Source of the DNA: Flavobacteriales bacterium UBA6049
GTDB lineage: Bacteria > Bacteroidota > Bacteroidia > Flavobacteriales_G > Salibacteraceae
DNA length: 63,843 bases
Assembly: GCA_002429085.1 (NCBI GenBank)
Contig: DIYR01000137.1
Coordinates: 1 to 63,843, forward strand
Direction: 5' to 3'
The notes beneath the pieces are model-generated. The model made no database searches. It was not told the DNA's origin and saw only the letters and a program-made list of their open reading frames with translations. Of the stretch, positions 26,244 to 33,865 are shown in pieces (within the stretch, counting starts at the first letter, position 1; each line of letters starts with the position of its first letter). The translations under genes and the position numbers were made by a program.

Positions 26244-27561
26244 CCCCAGCTATCAATAAGATCAATGTGTAGGGAAGTATTTCTTGAGCTTTTAAGCCTG
26301 TAATACCCAGTAACGGTAAGGCCCAAAAAGGTTGAAGCATATTGGTGAGTTGGTCGCCATATGCAAGAGCCATGATATTCTTACTTAGGTTACTCTCTAG
26401 TTGCAGAGCCGCATCCAATATGACTGGCCCTTGTACAATCCACTGCCCTCCCCCGCTTGGCACAAAAACATTAACTAATCCAGCACTTATGAAAGTGAAG
26501 ATAGGTAAGGAATCTGCCGAAGCTAGAGCTACGAAACCTTCACTAACCAATTTCAACAAACCACTTTGACTAGCAATTCCCATAATTCCGAAGTATAAAG
26601 GAAATTGCACGAGTATTCCTGATGCTCCCTGAATAGCATCTTCTAAAGCATGTAAAACTGATTTAGCATTGTTATGCATCAAAAAAACCAACATCAATAG
26701 CACAAGGTTAATTCTATTCGGAGTAAAGAATTTTAAAAAACCTTTGTCTAACAGCTGATATACTACAATCACTAACAATAAGACTCCAAACATTCTCACA
26801 AACCAGGGCGATGTATCTAACTGAAATCTATTTGTAGAGACATCATCCACCGAGAAATCTGTCTTTTGTTTAATCTGAATAGGTGTTGACTTTGTGCGCT
26901 TTGTTAACCAATACATGAGCGATGGTAAAATAATGATCAAGCACAAGCTAACCACACTATTCATGGTACTAAACACAGTTTGATCAAACTGTATAGCAGC
27001 GGGAACTAACGATGAAAATTCTGCAGACACCATCTTACCGACATGACCTTCTTCTGCAACCTTGACCAAAGACGAACCACTTATTCCTCCATGCCACACC
27101 ATCAATCCCGCGTACCCAGCAGCACCTATCAAAGGGTAGTTTATCGGCATATTTCTCTTTAAAGCAAACTCGCCAACCTTTCTAGCAAATACAGCTCCAA
27201 CAATTAACGCTAATCCCCAATTGAACAAGCCAACTACTATAGCAACAAACGTTACTAATGCCGCAGCCTGCGCACCATTATTAATTCTTTGAGTAAGCAG
27301 TTGTAGTAAATGATCTACTGGTTGAGAAAGAGCTAACATGTGGCCTAATACTAACATCAACATCATTTGAAATGCAAAAACCAATAGGTTAGAATTCCAC
27401 AACCCGTCTTCCCAAAACAACAGCAAATTCAGTACATCAGAAGATTTTTCATCGCCATTAGTGAAAACTAGTGCTAGAACAAGTGTTAGCCCTGTTAAAA
27501 TAAGGGCTATACTAAACGGGCTGGGTAATGTACGTTTTAAAAAAAGAGCAATCCGTTGCAT
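26209..27561 (-). CDS. Short-chain fatty acid transporter, AtoE family
   Basis: A 450-residue membrane permease with about 12 hydrophobic helices. It is recognised by GLFNWGLALIVGAVFARKVG, AAGYAGLMVWHGGISGSS, FVPSGGGQWIVQGP and MALAYGDQLTNMLQPFWALP, all typical of AtoE-like transporters of acetoacetate or short-chain fatty acids. The ATG at 27561 is preferred: it gives MQRIALFLKRTLPSPF, and an upstream TTG (27597) lies in the loop of a terminator. The 3' end overlaps the GT2 gene by 35 bases. It is separated from the upstream DUF3127 gene by a terminator, so it needs its own promoter. Confidence 0.9.
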   Translation of the reverse strand: MQRIALFLKRTLPSPFSIALILTGLTLVLALVFTNGDEKSSDVLNLLLFWEDGLWNSNLLVFAFQMMLMLVLGHMLALSQPVDHLLQLLTQRINNGAQAAALVTFVAIVVGLFNWGLALIVGAVFARKVGEFALKRNMPINYPLIGAAGYAGLMVWHGGISGSSLVKVAEEGHVGKMVSAEFSSLVPAAIQFDQTVFSTMNSVVSLCLIIILPSLMYWLTKRTKSTPIQIKQKTDFSVDDVSTNRFQLDTSPWFVRMFGVLLLVIVVYQLLDKGFLKFFTPNRINLVLLMLVFLMHNNAKSVLHALEDAIQGASGILVQFPLYFGIMGIASQSGLLKLVSEGFVALASADSLPIFTFISAGLVNVFVPSGGGQWIVQGPVILDAALQLESNLSKNIMALAYGDQLTNMLQPFWALPLLGITGLKAQEILPYTLILLIAGATIFVSALLIF

Positions 27562-27581
27562 GTGCTGGTTTTTAGCAAAAT

Positions 27582-27610
27582 AAAAAAGGGAAGACAAACA
27601 TCCTCCCTTT
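27582..27610 (-). terminator. Terminator after the flavin reductase-DUF3127 operon
   Basis: Read on the minus strand, a 9-bp stem (27602-27610 with 27585-27593, one G-T pair) with an 8-base loop is followed by a run of six T. It lies 21 bases after the DUF3127 stop. Confidence 0.8.
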
Positions 27611-27631
27611 CAATATCATTTCTGTAATTGC

Positions 27632-28009
27632 TTAGAATGGTAAATCATCCTCATCACCAACTTCTGGAACTGGTGGAGCGGCATTTGGCATTGGAGCTGC
27701 TGGAGGAGTAGCCGTGCCAGCTGCACTTGGAGCTGCAGAGGCTGGAGTTCCTGCTCCTTTCTCAATACGCCAAGCTTGCAAGTTCACAAAGTACTTTCCT
27801 TGATATTCATTTCCGCGGATATTGAAATGTACGGTGACCTCGTCCCCTACTTTCAACTGATCAATCATATCAATGCGTTCCTTAATCGCTTCAAACTTCA
27901 CATCTTGTGGATATTGCTCTTGTGTAGTCACTACAAACTCTCGCTTCTTAAATCCACTTGCAAACTCTTGTGTATCAAACAAAAGTTTCACTTTACCTGC
28001 TAATTCCAT
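27632..28009 (-). CDS. DUF3127 protein with SSB-like acidic tail
   Basis: A 125-residue protein of the DUF3127 family, frequent in Bacteroidota. The N-terminal part (1-85) is an OB-fold-like beta domain (KREFVVTTQEQYPQDVKFE, KVGDEVTVHFNIRGNEY, GKYFVNLQAWRIE). A flexible Ala/Pro-rich linker (86-113) follows, ending GDEDDLPF. Acidic residues followed by a terminal Pro-Phe copy the tail by which SSB recruits DNA-repair partners. A single-stranded nucleic-acid binding role is inference. Its ATG directly follows the stop of the flavin reductase gene with no gap, so translation is coupled. Confidence 0.88.
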   Translation of the reverse strand: MELAGKVKLLFDTQEFASGFKKREFVVTTQEQYPQDVKFEAIKERIDMIDQLKVGDEVTVHFNIRGNEYQGKYFVNLQAWRIEKGAGTPASAAPSAAGTATPPAAPMPNAAPPVPEVGDEDDLPF

Positions 28010-28906
28010 TTATCTATCGTTAAAAGTTAATAGGGTTTTCCATGCATCAGCTACCCTGCCATTTGCTAATAATTCTTTAGCCATCTCATGTAGCTTTCGC
28101 TCTAAGATAACCGCATCGTCTTGGTATTCCATGAACAAGTCACTCAACTCCATCAGTTTGTAATCGTTCACTTCTGTTTCATCTGGAATCTCTTCTACAT
28201 TACCAAGTATTCCTAAATCGTTTCCTGTTAGAATTGTTGAGTTACGAATATCAGCTGGAATTTGATCTACTCCTATTCCAAGGGTACGAAGTGGTTTAGC
28301 TACTTCGAACAATGCATCACCATGTGCACGGCAGTACCAATCTCCTCCCATTCTAGCCACAAGATCAATCTTTTGTGTATCGATCTTTCCATTATCGTCT
28401 AGTACTTCTTCAGAAACATGAACGCGGAGAACTTCGCAAATAACTAGATTTCCAGCACCGCCTTCGTTACCAAGCTCAACTACTTCTCTTACTTTACATT
28501 CTAGTTGAACTGGCGACTCTTTCACTCTAAAAGGCTTCACTACATCCGAAGCAACTGGGGTTAAACCAGCCTTTTCAAACTCATTAACACCATCTCCATA
28601 CTCGGTGGAGCTTAAAGACATTTGCTGAACAATGTCATAGTTCACAACATTGATCACCACCTCCTTTGTTGCTTTCGCATTCTCTAAAGTATGCTTTGTA
28701 GTATTGTTTCTAACTCTTCTAGCTGGTGAGAAAATAGCAATTGGTGGGTTTGCACTAAACACATTGAAAAACGAAAACGGACTTAAATTAGGGTTTCCAT
28801 CTTCATCAATTGTACTAGCAAATGCAATGGGTCTTGGAGCCACTGCACTCAACAAATAACTATGCAGAACAGGCGTTTCTAATTCTGCGGGATCAAGCGT
28901 GAGCAT
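28010..28906 (-). CDS. Flavin reductase-like FMN-binding protein
   Basis: A 298-residue cytoplasmic protein with an FMN-binding split barrel in the first 200 residues. Key stretches are PRPIAFASTIDEDGNPNLSPFSFFN, shown here only in part for FMN contact, then NNTTKHTLENAKATKEVV and the substrate-side MGGDWYCRAHGD. Such proteins reduce flavin or act as the reductase part of monooxygenases; the partner is not visible. The C-terminal 90 residues (after RTLGIGVD) form an additional helical segment common in the Bacteroidota branch. It leads a two-gene operon with DUF3127, closed by a terminator. Confidence 0.88.
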   Translation of the reverse strand: MLTLDPAELETPVLHSYLLSAVAPRPIAFASTIDEDGNPNLSPFSFFNVFSANPPIAIFSPARRVRNNTTKHTLENAKATKEVVINVVNYDIVQQMSLSSTEYGDGVNEFEKAGLTPVASDVVKPFRVKESPVQLECKVREVVELGNEGGAGNLVICEVLRVHVSEEVLDDNGKIDTQKIDLVARMGGDWYCRAHGDALFEVAKPLRTLGIGVDQIPADIRNSTILTGNDLGILGNVEEIPDETEVNDYKLMELSDLFMEYQDDAVILERKLHEMAKELLANGRVADAWKTLLTFNDR

Positions 28907-28991
28907 ATCAATCTAGATTAGGGTGCCAAAGATAAAATAACCCAATGTTGCACAAGTTTTGATAAAAGGTTTTACCGAAAAGAAAAAAAAC

Positions 28992-28999
28992 TATCTTTG
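28992..28999 (+). promoter_or_regulatory. -7 element for tRNA-Leu
   Basis: TATCTTTG matches TAnnTTTG exactly and is followed by GCCGTCC. It lies 23 bases before the mature tRNA 5' end. No clean -33 TTTG was found at the right spacing. Confidence 0.55.
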
Positions 29000-29022
29000 C
29001 CGTCCTTTTGTAAAGGTCTACT

Positions 29023-29104
29023 GCGGGCGTGGTGAAATTGGTAGACACGCTAGACTTAGGATCTAGTGCCGCGAGGTGTGTGGGTTCGAGTCCCTCCGCC
29101 CGCA
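29023..29104 (+). tRNA. tRNA-Leu (anticodon UAG)
   Basis: The 7-bp acceptor stem GCGGGCG (29023-29029) pairs with CGCCCGC (29097-29103), with discriminator A at 29104. The anticodon stem CTAGA/TCTAG encloses the loop CTTAGGA, giving anticodon UAG, which reads CUA and other CUN codons. A long variable arm (class II) and the T-arm GGGTTCGAGTCCC are present. The 3' CCA is not encoded (CTG follows). Confidence 0.97.
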
Positions 29105-29107
29105 CTG

Positions 29108-29153
29108 AAAAAGCCAGTTGGGAGATTCATATGAATTCACCAACTGGCTTTTT
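29108..29153 (+). terminator. Terminator after tRNA-Leu
   Basis: A perfect 14-bp stem (29108-29121 with 29140-29153) carries a self-complementary A/T-rich loop around ATTCATATGAAT. Its right arm ends in TTTTT. It starts only four bases after the tRNA. Confidence 0.85.
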
Positions 29154-29165
29154 GCTTTCTTCAAC

Positions 29166-29192
29166 AAAGCCTGAACACTAGCCAGGCTTTTT
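29166..29192 (+). terminator. Second, shorter terminator hairpin
   Basis: An 8-bp stem (29166-29173 with 29183-29190) and T-tract follow the first terminator by 12 bases. It lies between the tRNA and a convergent gene and may act as a back-up or in both directions. Confidence 0.6.
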
Positions 29193-29210
29193 AACTTAGT
29201 TATGCTCTAA

Positions 29211-29888
29211 CTATCTTGCAATGAAAGAGTAACCAGCAATTTGTCTTACTCCACTAAAAATACCCATACACAACGTATATGTTTTTCCTTCAGCTAAGTT
29301 TCTGTTAAACTTTAGGTTATCTACTCCTGTATATGGATCTCCTTTTCGTAATGTAAAAACTTTTCCTTCAACAGCTGCAGATTGTGGTTGAAGACCCTGA
29401 CCTTCTACTAGATAAATTTGAACATCTGTTTGAGTATCAAATATCTCCTTTACAGTTGCATATCGAAAGACAACGAAATCACGTCCATCTGAAAGGCCTG
29501 TTAATGAGCTTCCTTGAAAGTTTGATGGCTGACCTTGATCTAAGCTTACTGTTGCTCCAACAGCATTTACATCAGTTGCAGTGTAGTGTGGTCCAAACTC
29601 TAATCGATAATCTTCTGTAAAAAGTGATAAATCACGAGAACTAATTCTGCCTTCAACATTAGGGTTTGAGCTTACGTGCTGCTGATAAGTTCCAGGTACT
29701 TCCTTGTCATTCTCATCAATTATTCTCACAAAGTATCCTCTGTTACTTCCAGTCGCTGGGATACTGGCACTAAACTCTAAAGATGAGCTACCAAGAGGTA
29801 CAACATCTGTAATCATTGTTCTTTCTCTCCATGCCGATAAAGCAAAGCTATTCTCTTCTACTGCGTAATTTGTTTGAAGTTCCATCAT
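29211..29888 (-). CDS. Protein of unknown function, 225 residues
   Basis: I do not recognise this gene. The product has no signal peptide and no membrane helix and appears all-beta, with alternating hydrophobic pattern and few Lys-rich helices. Visible stretches are FALSAWRERTMITDVVPLGS, SRDLSLFTEDYRLEFGP and the end GKTYTLCMGIFSGVRQIAGY. Two ATG codons (29888 and 29885) can start it. It stands alone, facing the tRNA-Leu terminators, and is preceded by more than 500 bases without a gene, so it is transcribed from its own promoter. Coding use resembles the neighbours. Confidence 0.6.
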   Translation of the reverse strand: MMELQTNYAVEENSFALSAWRERTMITDVVPLGSSSLEFSASIPATGSNRGYFVRIIDENDKEVPGTYQQHVSSNPNVEGRISSRDLSLFTEDYRLEFGPHYTATDVNAVGATVSLDQGQPSNFQGSSLTGLSDGRDFVVFRYATVKEIFDTQTDVQIYLVEGQGLQPQSAAVEGKVFTLRKGDPYTGVDNLKFNRNLAEGKTYTLCMGIFSGVRQIAGYSFIAR

Positions 29889-30409
29889 TCAAAATCTTGT
29901 TTTCCTACTCATAAGGCTTTTCGGATTTCCGCCTACTCGATTGGCCTTCGAGAAAAGGTCGTTTTTTAAAGTGGGGTCTGCTCCACAGGTGAATAGCGAC
30001 TAGATGTTTTAGTGTCTGAAACCTCTTGATAAAATTTTGCTAGGCGCAATGGACTTGTTTCGGTAACTTTTTTAAATCTTATCGTTTCAAAAGCTTTTGA
30101 TAAGACCAAATTGTTTCAATACAAGCTATTACACTAGAGCACATCTACCGATTTAACAAATTCAGATTGAAACACTTACACTCAAAAAAACACCTATATC
30201 CAATAACTACTTTCACCTAGGGGCATTTCTACCCAAGACCTCAGAAACTAATTGAAACGCTCCTCCATCTTTTAAACCAAAAGGAGGTTCAGTTCTTTTG
30301 CACTGATCCGTATTCGCAAACGAAGTCACCGTTCTCTCAAAGCACATGGCATATTGGTACATAAGAATGTAACTTATAGATATGTCGAACTTTTAAAACC
30401 AGATGCTTT
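29889..30409 (+). other. 521-base gene-free region with inverted repeats
   Basis: No ORF, tRNA or known RNA is supported here. An imperfect palindrome at 30077-30105 combines TCTTAT/ATAAGA arms with a central CAAAAGCTTTTG. Several copies of the heptamer TTTCAAT or its complement lie around it (30083-30175). The right end is the duplicated upstream block listed separately. It must hold the promoters of both divergent genes. Confidence 0.5.
30326..30409 (+). repeat. Duplicated upstream block, copy 1
   Basis: These 84 bases directly before the ATG at 30410 align without net gap to 30949-31032. Shared parts are TCACCGTTCTCTCAAA at the left end, ATGGCAT in the middle, AGATATGT, and AACTTTTAAAACC just before the start codon. 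Confidence 0.75.
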
Positions 30410-30832
30410 ATGAAAAACGCATACTTCTTCCTCCTAGGTCTAACCCTCTTTATTGCTCATCCAAATTCTGCTCAATCAACTGGCTCTATTTATTTCACCT
30501 TTTCCTATGGCGAAGGGAATGATCATATTCCTCGTATTGATGCTCTTCTACTTGATAATAATACAGTTGTTGCTGGGGCAACTTCAGAACATGATGGTTC
30601 TCTTTTTATAAAACAAGTAGCAAGTGGAACCTATAACGCAAAATTGTTTCCCGAAGGAATGGGAGCTGTTCTCATTGATAGTGTAGTGGTAGATAGTAAT
30701 GATATTACACATATTCCAGTACAGCTTACTACCAAAAAGCAAGACAAAAAGAAAAACAACAATGAAGATGCTATTGACGTAGTGTACAAATTTTCGAAAT
30801 CAGTAAGCCCGTTGATCGAGCTTTTTAAATAA
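30410..30832 (+). CDS. Small exported carboxypeptidase-regulatory-like domain protein
   Basis: A 140-residue protein. A signal peptide (about 1-21, ending NSAQS) is followed by a single beta-sandwich-like domain (about 25-105) with AGATSEHDGSLFIKQVASGTY. That stretch is aligned in position with the regulatory domain of the next gene's product (SGAATDFDGIVFI, LPDTYSI). A basic KKQDKKKNNNED stretch and a short hydrophobic tail follow. It has no plug, barrel or vWA part. Its upstream block and terminator are copies of those of the next gene, so it appears to be the diverged short half of a tandem duplication. Its function is unknown. Confidence 0.68.
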   Translation: MKNAYFFLLGLTLFIAHPNSAQSTGSIYFTFSYGEGNDHIPRIDALLLDNNTVVAGATSEHDGSLFIKQVASGTYNAKLFPEGMGAVLIDSVVVDSNDITHIPVQLTTKKQDKKKNNNEDAIDVVYKFSKSVSPLIELFK

Positions 30833-30890
30833 GTGCTAAACCTGAATTTAAGCACTTGTTGTGGTTTATCTAATCATGGTTGTGATTTTA

Positions 30891-30923
30891 GCCTGCCAGC
30901 GGTAATGTTGGTAGGCTTTTTTG
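30891..30923 (+). terminator. Terminator after the short cassette gene
   Basis: An 8-bp stem (30891-30898 with 30909-30916, one G-T pair) with a loop containing GGTAATG is followed by TTTTTTG. It resembles in sequence the terminator at 33276. Confidence 0.8.
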
Positions 30924-30948
30924 TTTCAATCCATTACCTCAAATAAAC

Positions 30949-31032
30949 TCACCGTTCTCTCAAAACAGATGGCATCGGGCATTTTGATAAAGTATCTTCA
31001 AGATATGTTCAACTTTTAAAACCCAAACTATC
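30949..31032 (+). repeat. Duplicated upstream block, copy 2
   Basis: The second copy of the 84-base block sits directly before the ATG at 31033, at the same offset from the start codon as copy 1. This argues that promoter and leader were duplicated together with the gene. Confidence 0.75.
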
Positions 31033-33246
31033 ATGAAAAACTGGTGCTTTTTACTACTGGCTGTTTTATTCCTTTCTGCCAGTGGATACTCCCAAAAAGA
31101 TCAAGGATCTATCTCTCTAACAATAACAGATAAAGAAACGAAACAGCCTGTTCCATTTGTAAATGTGGCTGTACTAAATGGAAAAAAATTGATTTCTGGA
31201 GCTGCTACTGATTTCGATGGAATAGTGTTCATTAACGAAATACTTCCTGATACGTATTCAATTCAACTCACTAGAATTGGAATGAACTCCAAACGAATAG
31301 ACAGTGTTGTAATTGAAGGTGGAAAAACTACCTATATCCCCAAGCATTTAACTGAGCTTTCAACCAGTACAGAAATGCTTGAAGAAGTTCAGGTAATAGA
31401 GTACAAGATTCCTGTTTTCGAAAAAGACCAAACAGTAGTTTCAACAACTATAACAAGAGACGAACTTATGAGGATGCCTGCTCGAGGAGCAGCTAGCGTT
31501 GCCGCTACAGTAGGAGGTATTTATTCTTCAGACAATGGATCTGGAAACCTAACTATTAGGGGAGGGAGAGCTGATGCTAACTATGTATACATAGATGGCA
31601 TTAAAGTGCGAGGACCAGATAATCTACCCCAAAATGAAGTGGAAGAAACACCTGTAATTACTGGTGGGCTCCCAGCTCAGTATGAAAACTATGATGTTTT
31701 CAATCATTCTTCATGGACTAACGTTCATGCTCCATCTAGCACAAATTTTTATGCTGAACGAAAGAGAAAAAAGGAGCAAAAAGAAAAAACTGTTGACTTA
31801 TCTAGACATGTATTTGATCTGCTAATGGAAGACTACGAGTATTACCATGAAAACGAATATAAACTAAGTGCGGGTGAAGAGTTAAGCACATTTTCTATTG
31901 ATGTTGATAAGGGAAGCTACACAAATGTGAGGCGAATTGTAAACTCAGGATACCTTCCTCCACTTGCGGCCGTTCGACTTGAAGAGTTTGTTAACTATTT
32001 CCCATACGAACTCATTCAAAAAGATAACGAACACCCGTTTATTGTTGATACGGAATTAGGTGATTGCCCTTGGAACGAAAAACATCATTTACTGAAAGTT
32101 ACTTTACAAGGTGACGAGATTGAACACGAAGAAGCTCCACCGTCTAACTTAGTTTTTCTGATTGATGTGAGTGGCTCAATGAGTTCTGAGGATAAGTTAG
32201 GTCTAATAAAACGGTCTTTTATTCTACTTGGAAATCAAATGAGATCTCAAGATCGTATTTCTATTGTGGTATATGCTGGAAGCTCTGGGGTAGTTCTTGA
32301 TGGTGCTAAAGGCAATGACACTAGAGCTATTGAAAAAGCTATTGACCAACTAGAAGCAGGTGGTTCTACAGCAGGAGGCGCAGGAATAAAACTAGCCTAT
32401 CAAATAGCAAAAAAACACTTTATTAAAGGAGGAAATAACCGTGTAATTCTTGCCACTGATGGCGATTTTAATGTTGGAACAACCTCTGATGGTGCCTTGG
32501 TAAAGCTTATTGAAGAAAAAAGAAAATCAGGGGTAATGCTTTCTACCATTGGTTGTGGTTCTGGCAATTATCATGATGCAAAAATGGAAAAGCTCGCAGA
32601 CCACGGAAATGGCTCTTATTCCTATATCGACACATATAAAGAAGCTCGCAAAGTATTTTTAAAGGAATTGAACAGCTCTTTGTACCTAGTAGCGAAAGAT
32701 GTGAAATTTCAAATAGAATTCAATCCAAGCAAAGTACATAGCTATCGTTTGTTGGGATACGAAAACCGTGTTTTAGCAGATGAAGATTTTGATGATGACA
32801 CAAAAGACGCTGGTGAACTAGGCGCAGGACAAATGGTGACTGCTTTCTATGAATTGATACCAGTTGGAGCAGAACTAGAGGACACCATTGATATAATTGA
32901 CAAACGATACAAGCAAACTACATTATCTCCTTTGGCTGATTCTGAAGAGTGGCTCAATTTGAAGATCCGTTACAAACTACCAAATACCGAAAAGAGTATT
33001 CTGATTGAAGAGCCTGTAACATTAGCATTTCTCACGCCTAATGAGTTGAGCGAATCGTTCAGATTCGGTTCTTCAGTAGTGGAGTTTGGCCTAATACTTC
33101 GTCACAGCAAATATTTGGGCGATGCCAACATTAACAATGTACTATCAAGAGCTAATGCCGCCATTGAACACGATCCTGAAGGATACCGAAGAGAATTTAT
33201 TCAACTAGCAGAAATGTGTCAAGAAATGTATGCTAATGCAGACTAA
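31033..33246 (+). CDS. Chimera: carboxypeptidase-regulatory + TonB plug + vWA (YfbK-like)
   Basis: A 737-residue exported protein with a signal peptide (1-21). Residues 25-110 are a regulatory-like beta domain and about 115-217 a TonB-receptor plug (LTIRGGRADANYVYIDG, VITGGLPAQY). After Tyr217 the receptor similarity ends with no barrel. A charged linker leads to a von Willebrand factor N-terminal domain (STFSIDVDKGSYTNVRR) and a vWA domain with a complete MIDAS (DVSGSMS at 378-384, a Thr in GGSTAGGAG, and ATDGDFNVG). A DUF3520-like C-terminal domain (LLGYENRVLADEDF) follows, as in YfbK. The plug closely matches the receptor at 13208. Its role may be in surface adhesion or complex assembly; this is inference. 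Confidence 0.88.
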   Translation: MKNWCFLLLAVLFLSASGYSQKDQGSISLTITDKETKQPVPFVNVAVLNGKKLISGAATDFDGIVFINEILPDTYSIQLTRIGMNSKRIDSVVIEGGKTTYIPKHLTELSTSTEMLEEVQVIEYKIPVFEKDQTVVSTTITRDELMRMPARGAASVAATVGGIYSSDNGSGNLTIRGGRADANYVYIDGIKVRGPDNLPQNEVEETPVITGGLPAQYENYDVFNHSSWTNVHAPSSTNFYAERKRKKEQKEKTVDLSRHVFDLLMEDYEYYHENEYKLSAGEELSTFSIDVDKGSYTNVRRIVNSGYLPPLAAVRLEEFVNYFPYELIQKDNEHPFIVDTELGDCPWNEKHHLLKVTLQGDEIEHEEAPPSNLVFLIDVSGSMSSEDKLGLIKRSFILLGNQMRSQDRISIVVYAGSSGVVLDGAKGNDTRAIEKAIDQLEAGGSTAGGAGIKLAYQIAKKHFIKGGNNRVILATDGDFNVGTTSDGALVKLIEEKRKSGVMLSTIGCGSGNYHDAKMEKLADHGNGSYSYIDTYKEARKVFLKELNSSLYLVAKDVKFQIEFNPSKVHSYRLLGYENRVLADEDFDDDTKDAGELGAGQMVTAFYELIPVGAELEDTIDIIDKRYKQTTLSPLADSEEWLNLKIRYKLPNTEKSILIEEPVTLAFLTPNELSESFRFGSSVVEFGLILRHSKYLGDANINNVLSRANAAIEHDPEGYRREFIQLAEMCQEMYANAD

Positions 33247-33275
33247 TTAAGTTTTTGTTCATGTGTGGGTTATTT

Positions 33276-33310
33276 AGTCGATCAACAGCAATGTTGGTCG
33301 GCTTTTATTT
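33276..33310 (+). terminator. Terminator after the vWA chimera
   Basis: An 11-bp stem with two G-T pairs (33276-33286 with 33293-33303), loop AGCAAT, and TTTT following. The right arm and tail (ATGTTGGTCGGCTTTT) copy the terminator at 30891. Confidence 0.8.
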
Positions 33311-33349
33311 ATAGCTTAATTTGTCATCCGGAAACTCTAACATCTGCTT

Positions 33350-33865
33350 ATGTACTCTAACATAATTTTCTTAGGAGGCATTCATGGAGTTGGAAAGGGA
33401 AAGATTTGCCTTGACATTTGCCAGAAGTACGATCTCAAATATCTTTCAGCTAGTCAGATAATTAAGTGGGAAGAGATAAGTAAAAAGCATAATAAAGAAG
33501 TTAAAGACATCAACTTTACTCAGTCGAGGCTTATTCAAGGGCTTAGACAAACAGTTACTCCTTCTGAACAGTATATCCTAGATGGACATTTTTGCTTATT
33601 CAATAAAGACGGAGTCCCTACTAAAATCAATTCCGATGTTTTTCAAGTAATTAAACCTTCTGCATTTTGCATAAAAACAGAAGAAATTGAAGTTATAGCG
33701 GATAGGCTAAGTCGCAGAGATAGGAAAGACTATAATATCTCTACCCTGCATAAAATGCAAGATTTAGAAATAGAACGTGCTAGTTTCTTATCCAAAGAAC
33801 TTAAAGTTCCTCTTTTTACGATAACTCAAGACATACCTGATTCACTTATCCAACATCTTAAATGA
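33350..33865 (+). CDS. Adenylate-kinase-like P-loop ATP-binding protein
   Basis: A 171-residue small P-loop protein. The N-terminus FLGGIHGVGKGKICLDI fits the GxxGxGKGT loop of adenylate kinases and related ATP-binding proteins, but Lys replaces the Thr/Ser that normally contacts Mg-ATP. Downstream it has YILDGHFCLF, a Walker-B-like Asp, and a lid-like ADRLSRRDRKDYN with Arg residues usual in nucleotide kinases. It may bind or phosphorylate a nucleotide or nucleic acid. It is the first gene of a three-gene unit: its stop overlaps the start of the PIN gene (ATGA, 4 bases). A terminator lies just upstream, so it must have its own promoter. Confidence 0.75.
   Translation: MYSNIIFLGGIHGVGKGKICLDICQKYDLKYLSASQIIKWEEISKKHNKEVKDINFTQSRLIQGLRQTVTPSEQYILDGHFCLFNKDGVPTKINSDVFQVIKPSAFCIKTEEIEVIADRLSRRDRKDYNISTLHKMQDLEIERASFLSKELKVPLFTITQDIPDSLIQHLK

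Noticed and set aside
27561..27597. TTG27597 as start of the AtoE-type transporter
   Set aside because: It lies in the loop of the preceding terminator; ATG27561 fits the family start.
28908..29105. 65-codon minus-strand ORF over tRNA-Leu
   Set aside because: It is the complement of the tRNA gene and its leader, a common false ORF; there is no protein-like pattern.
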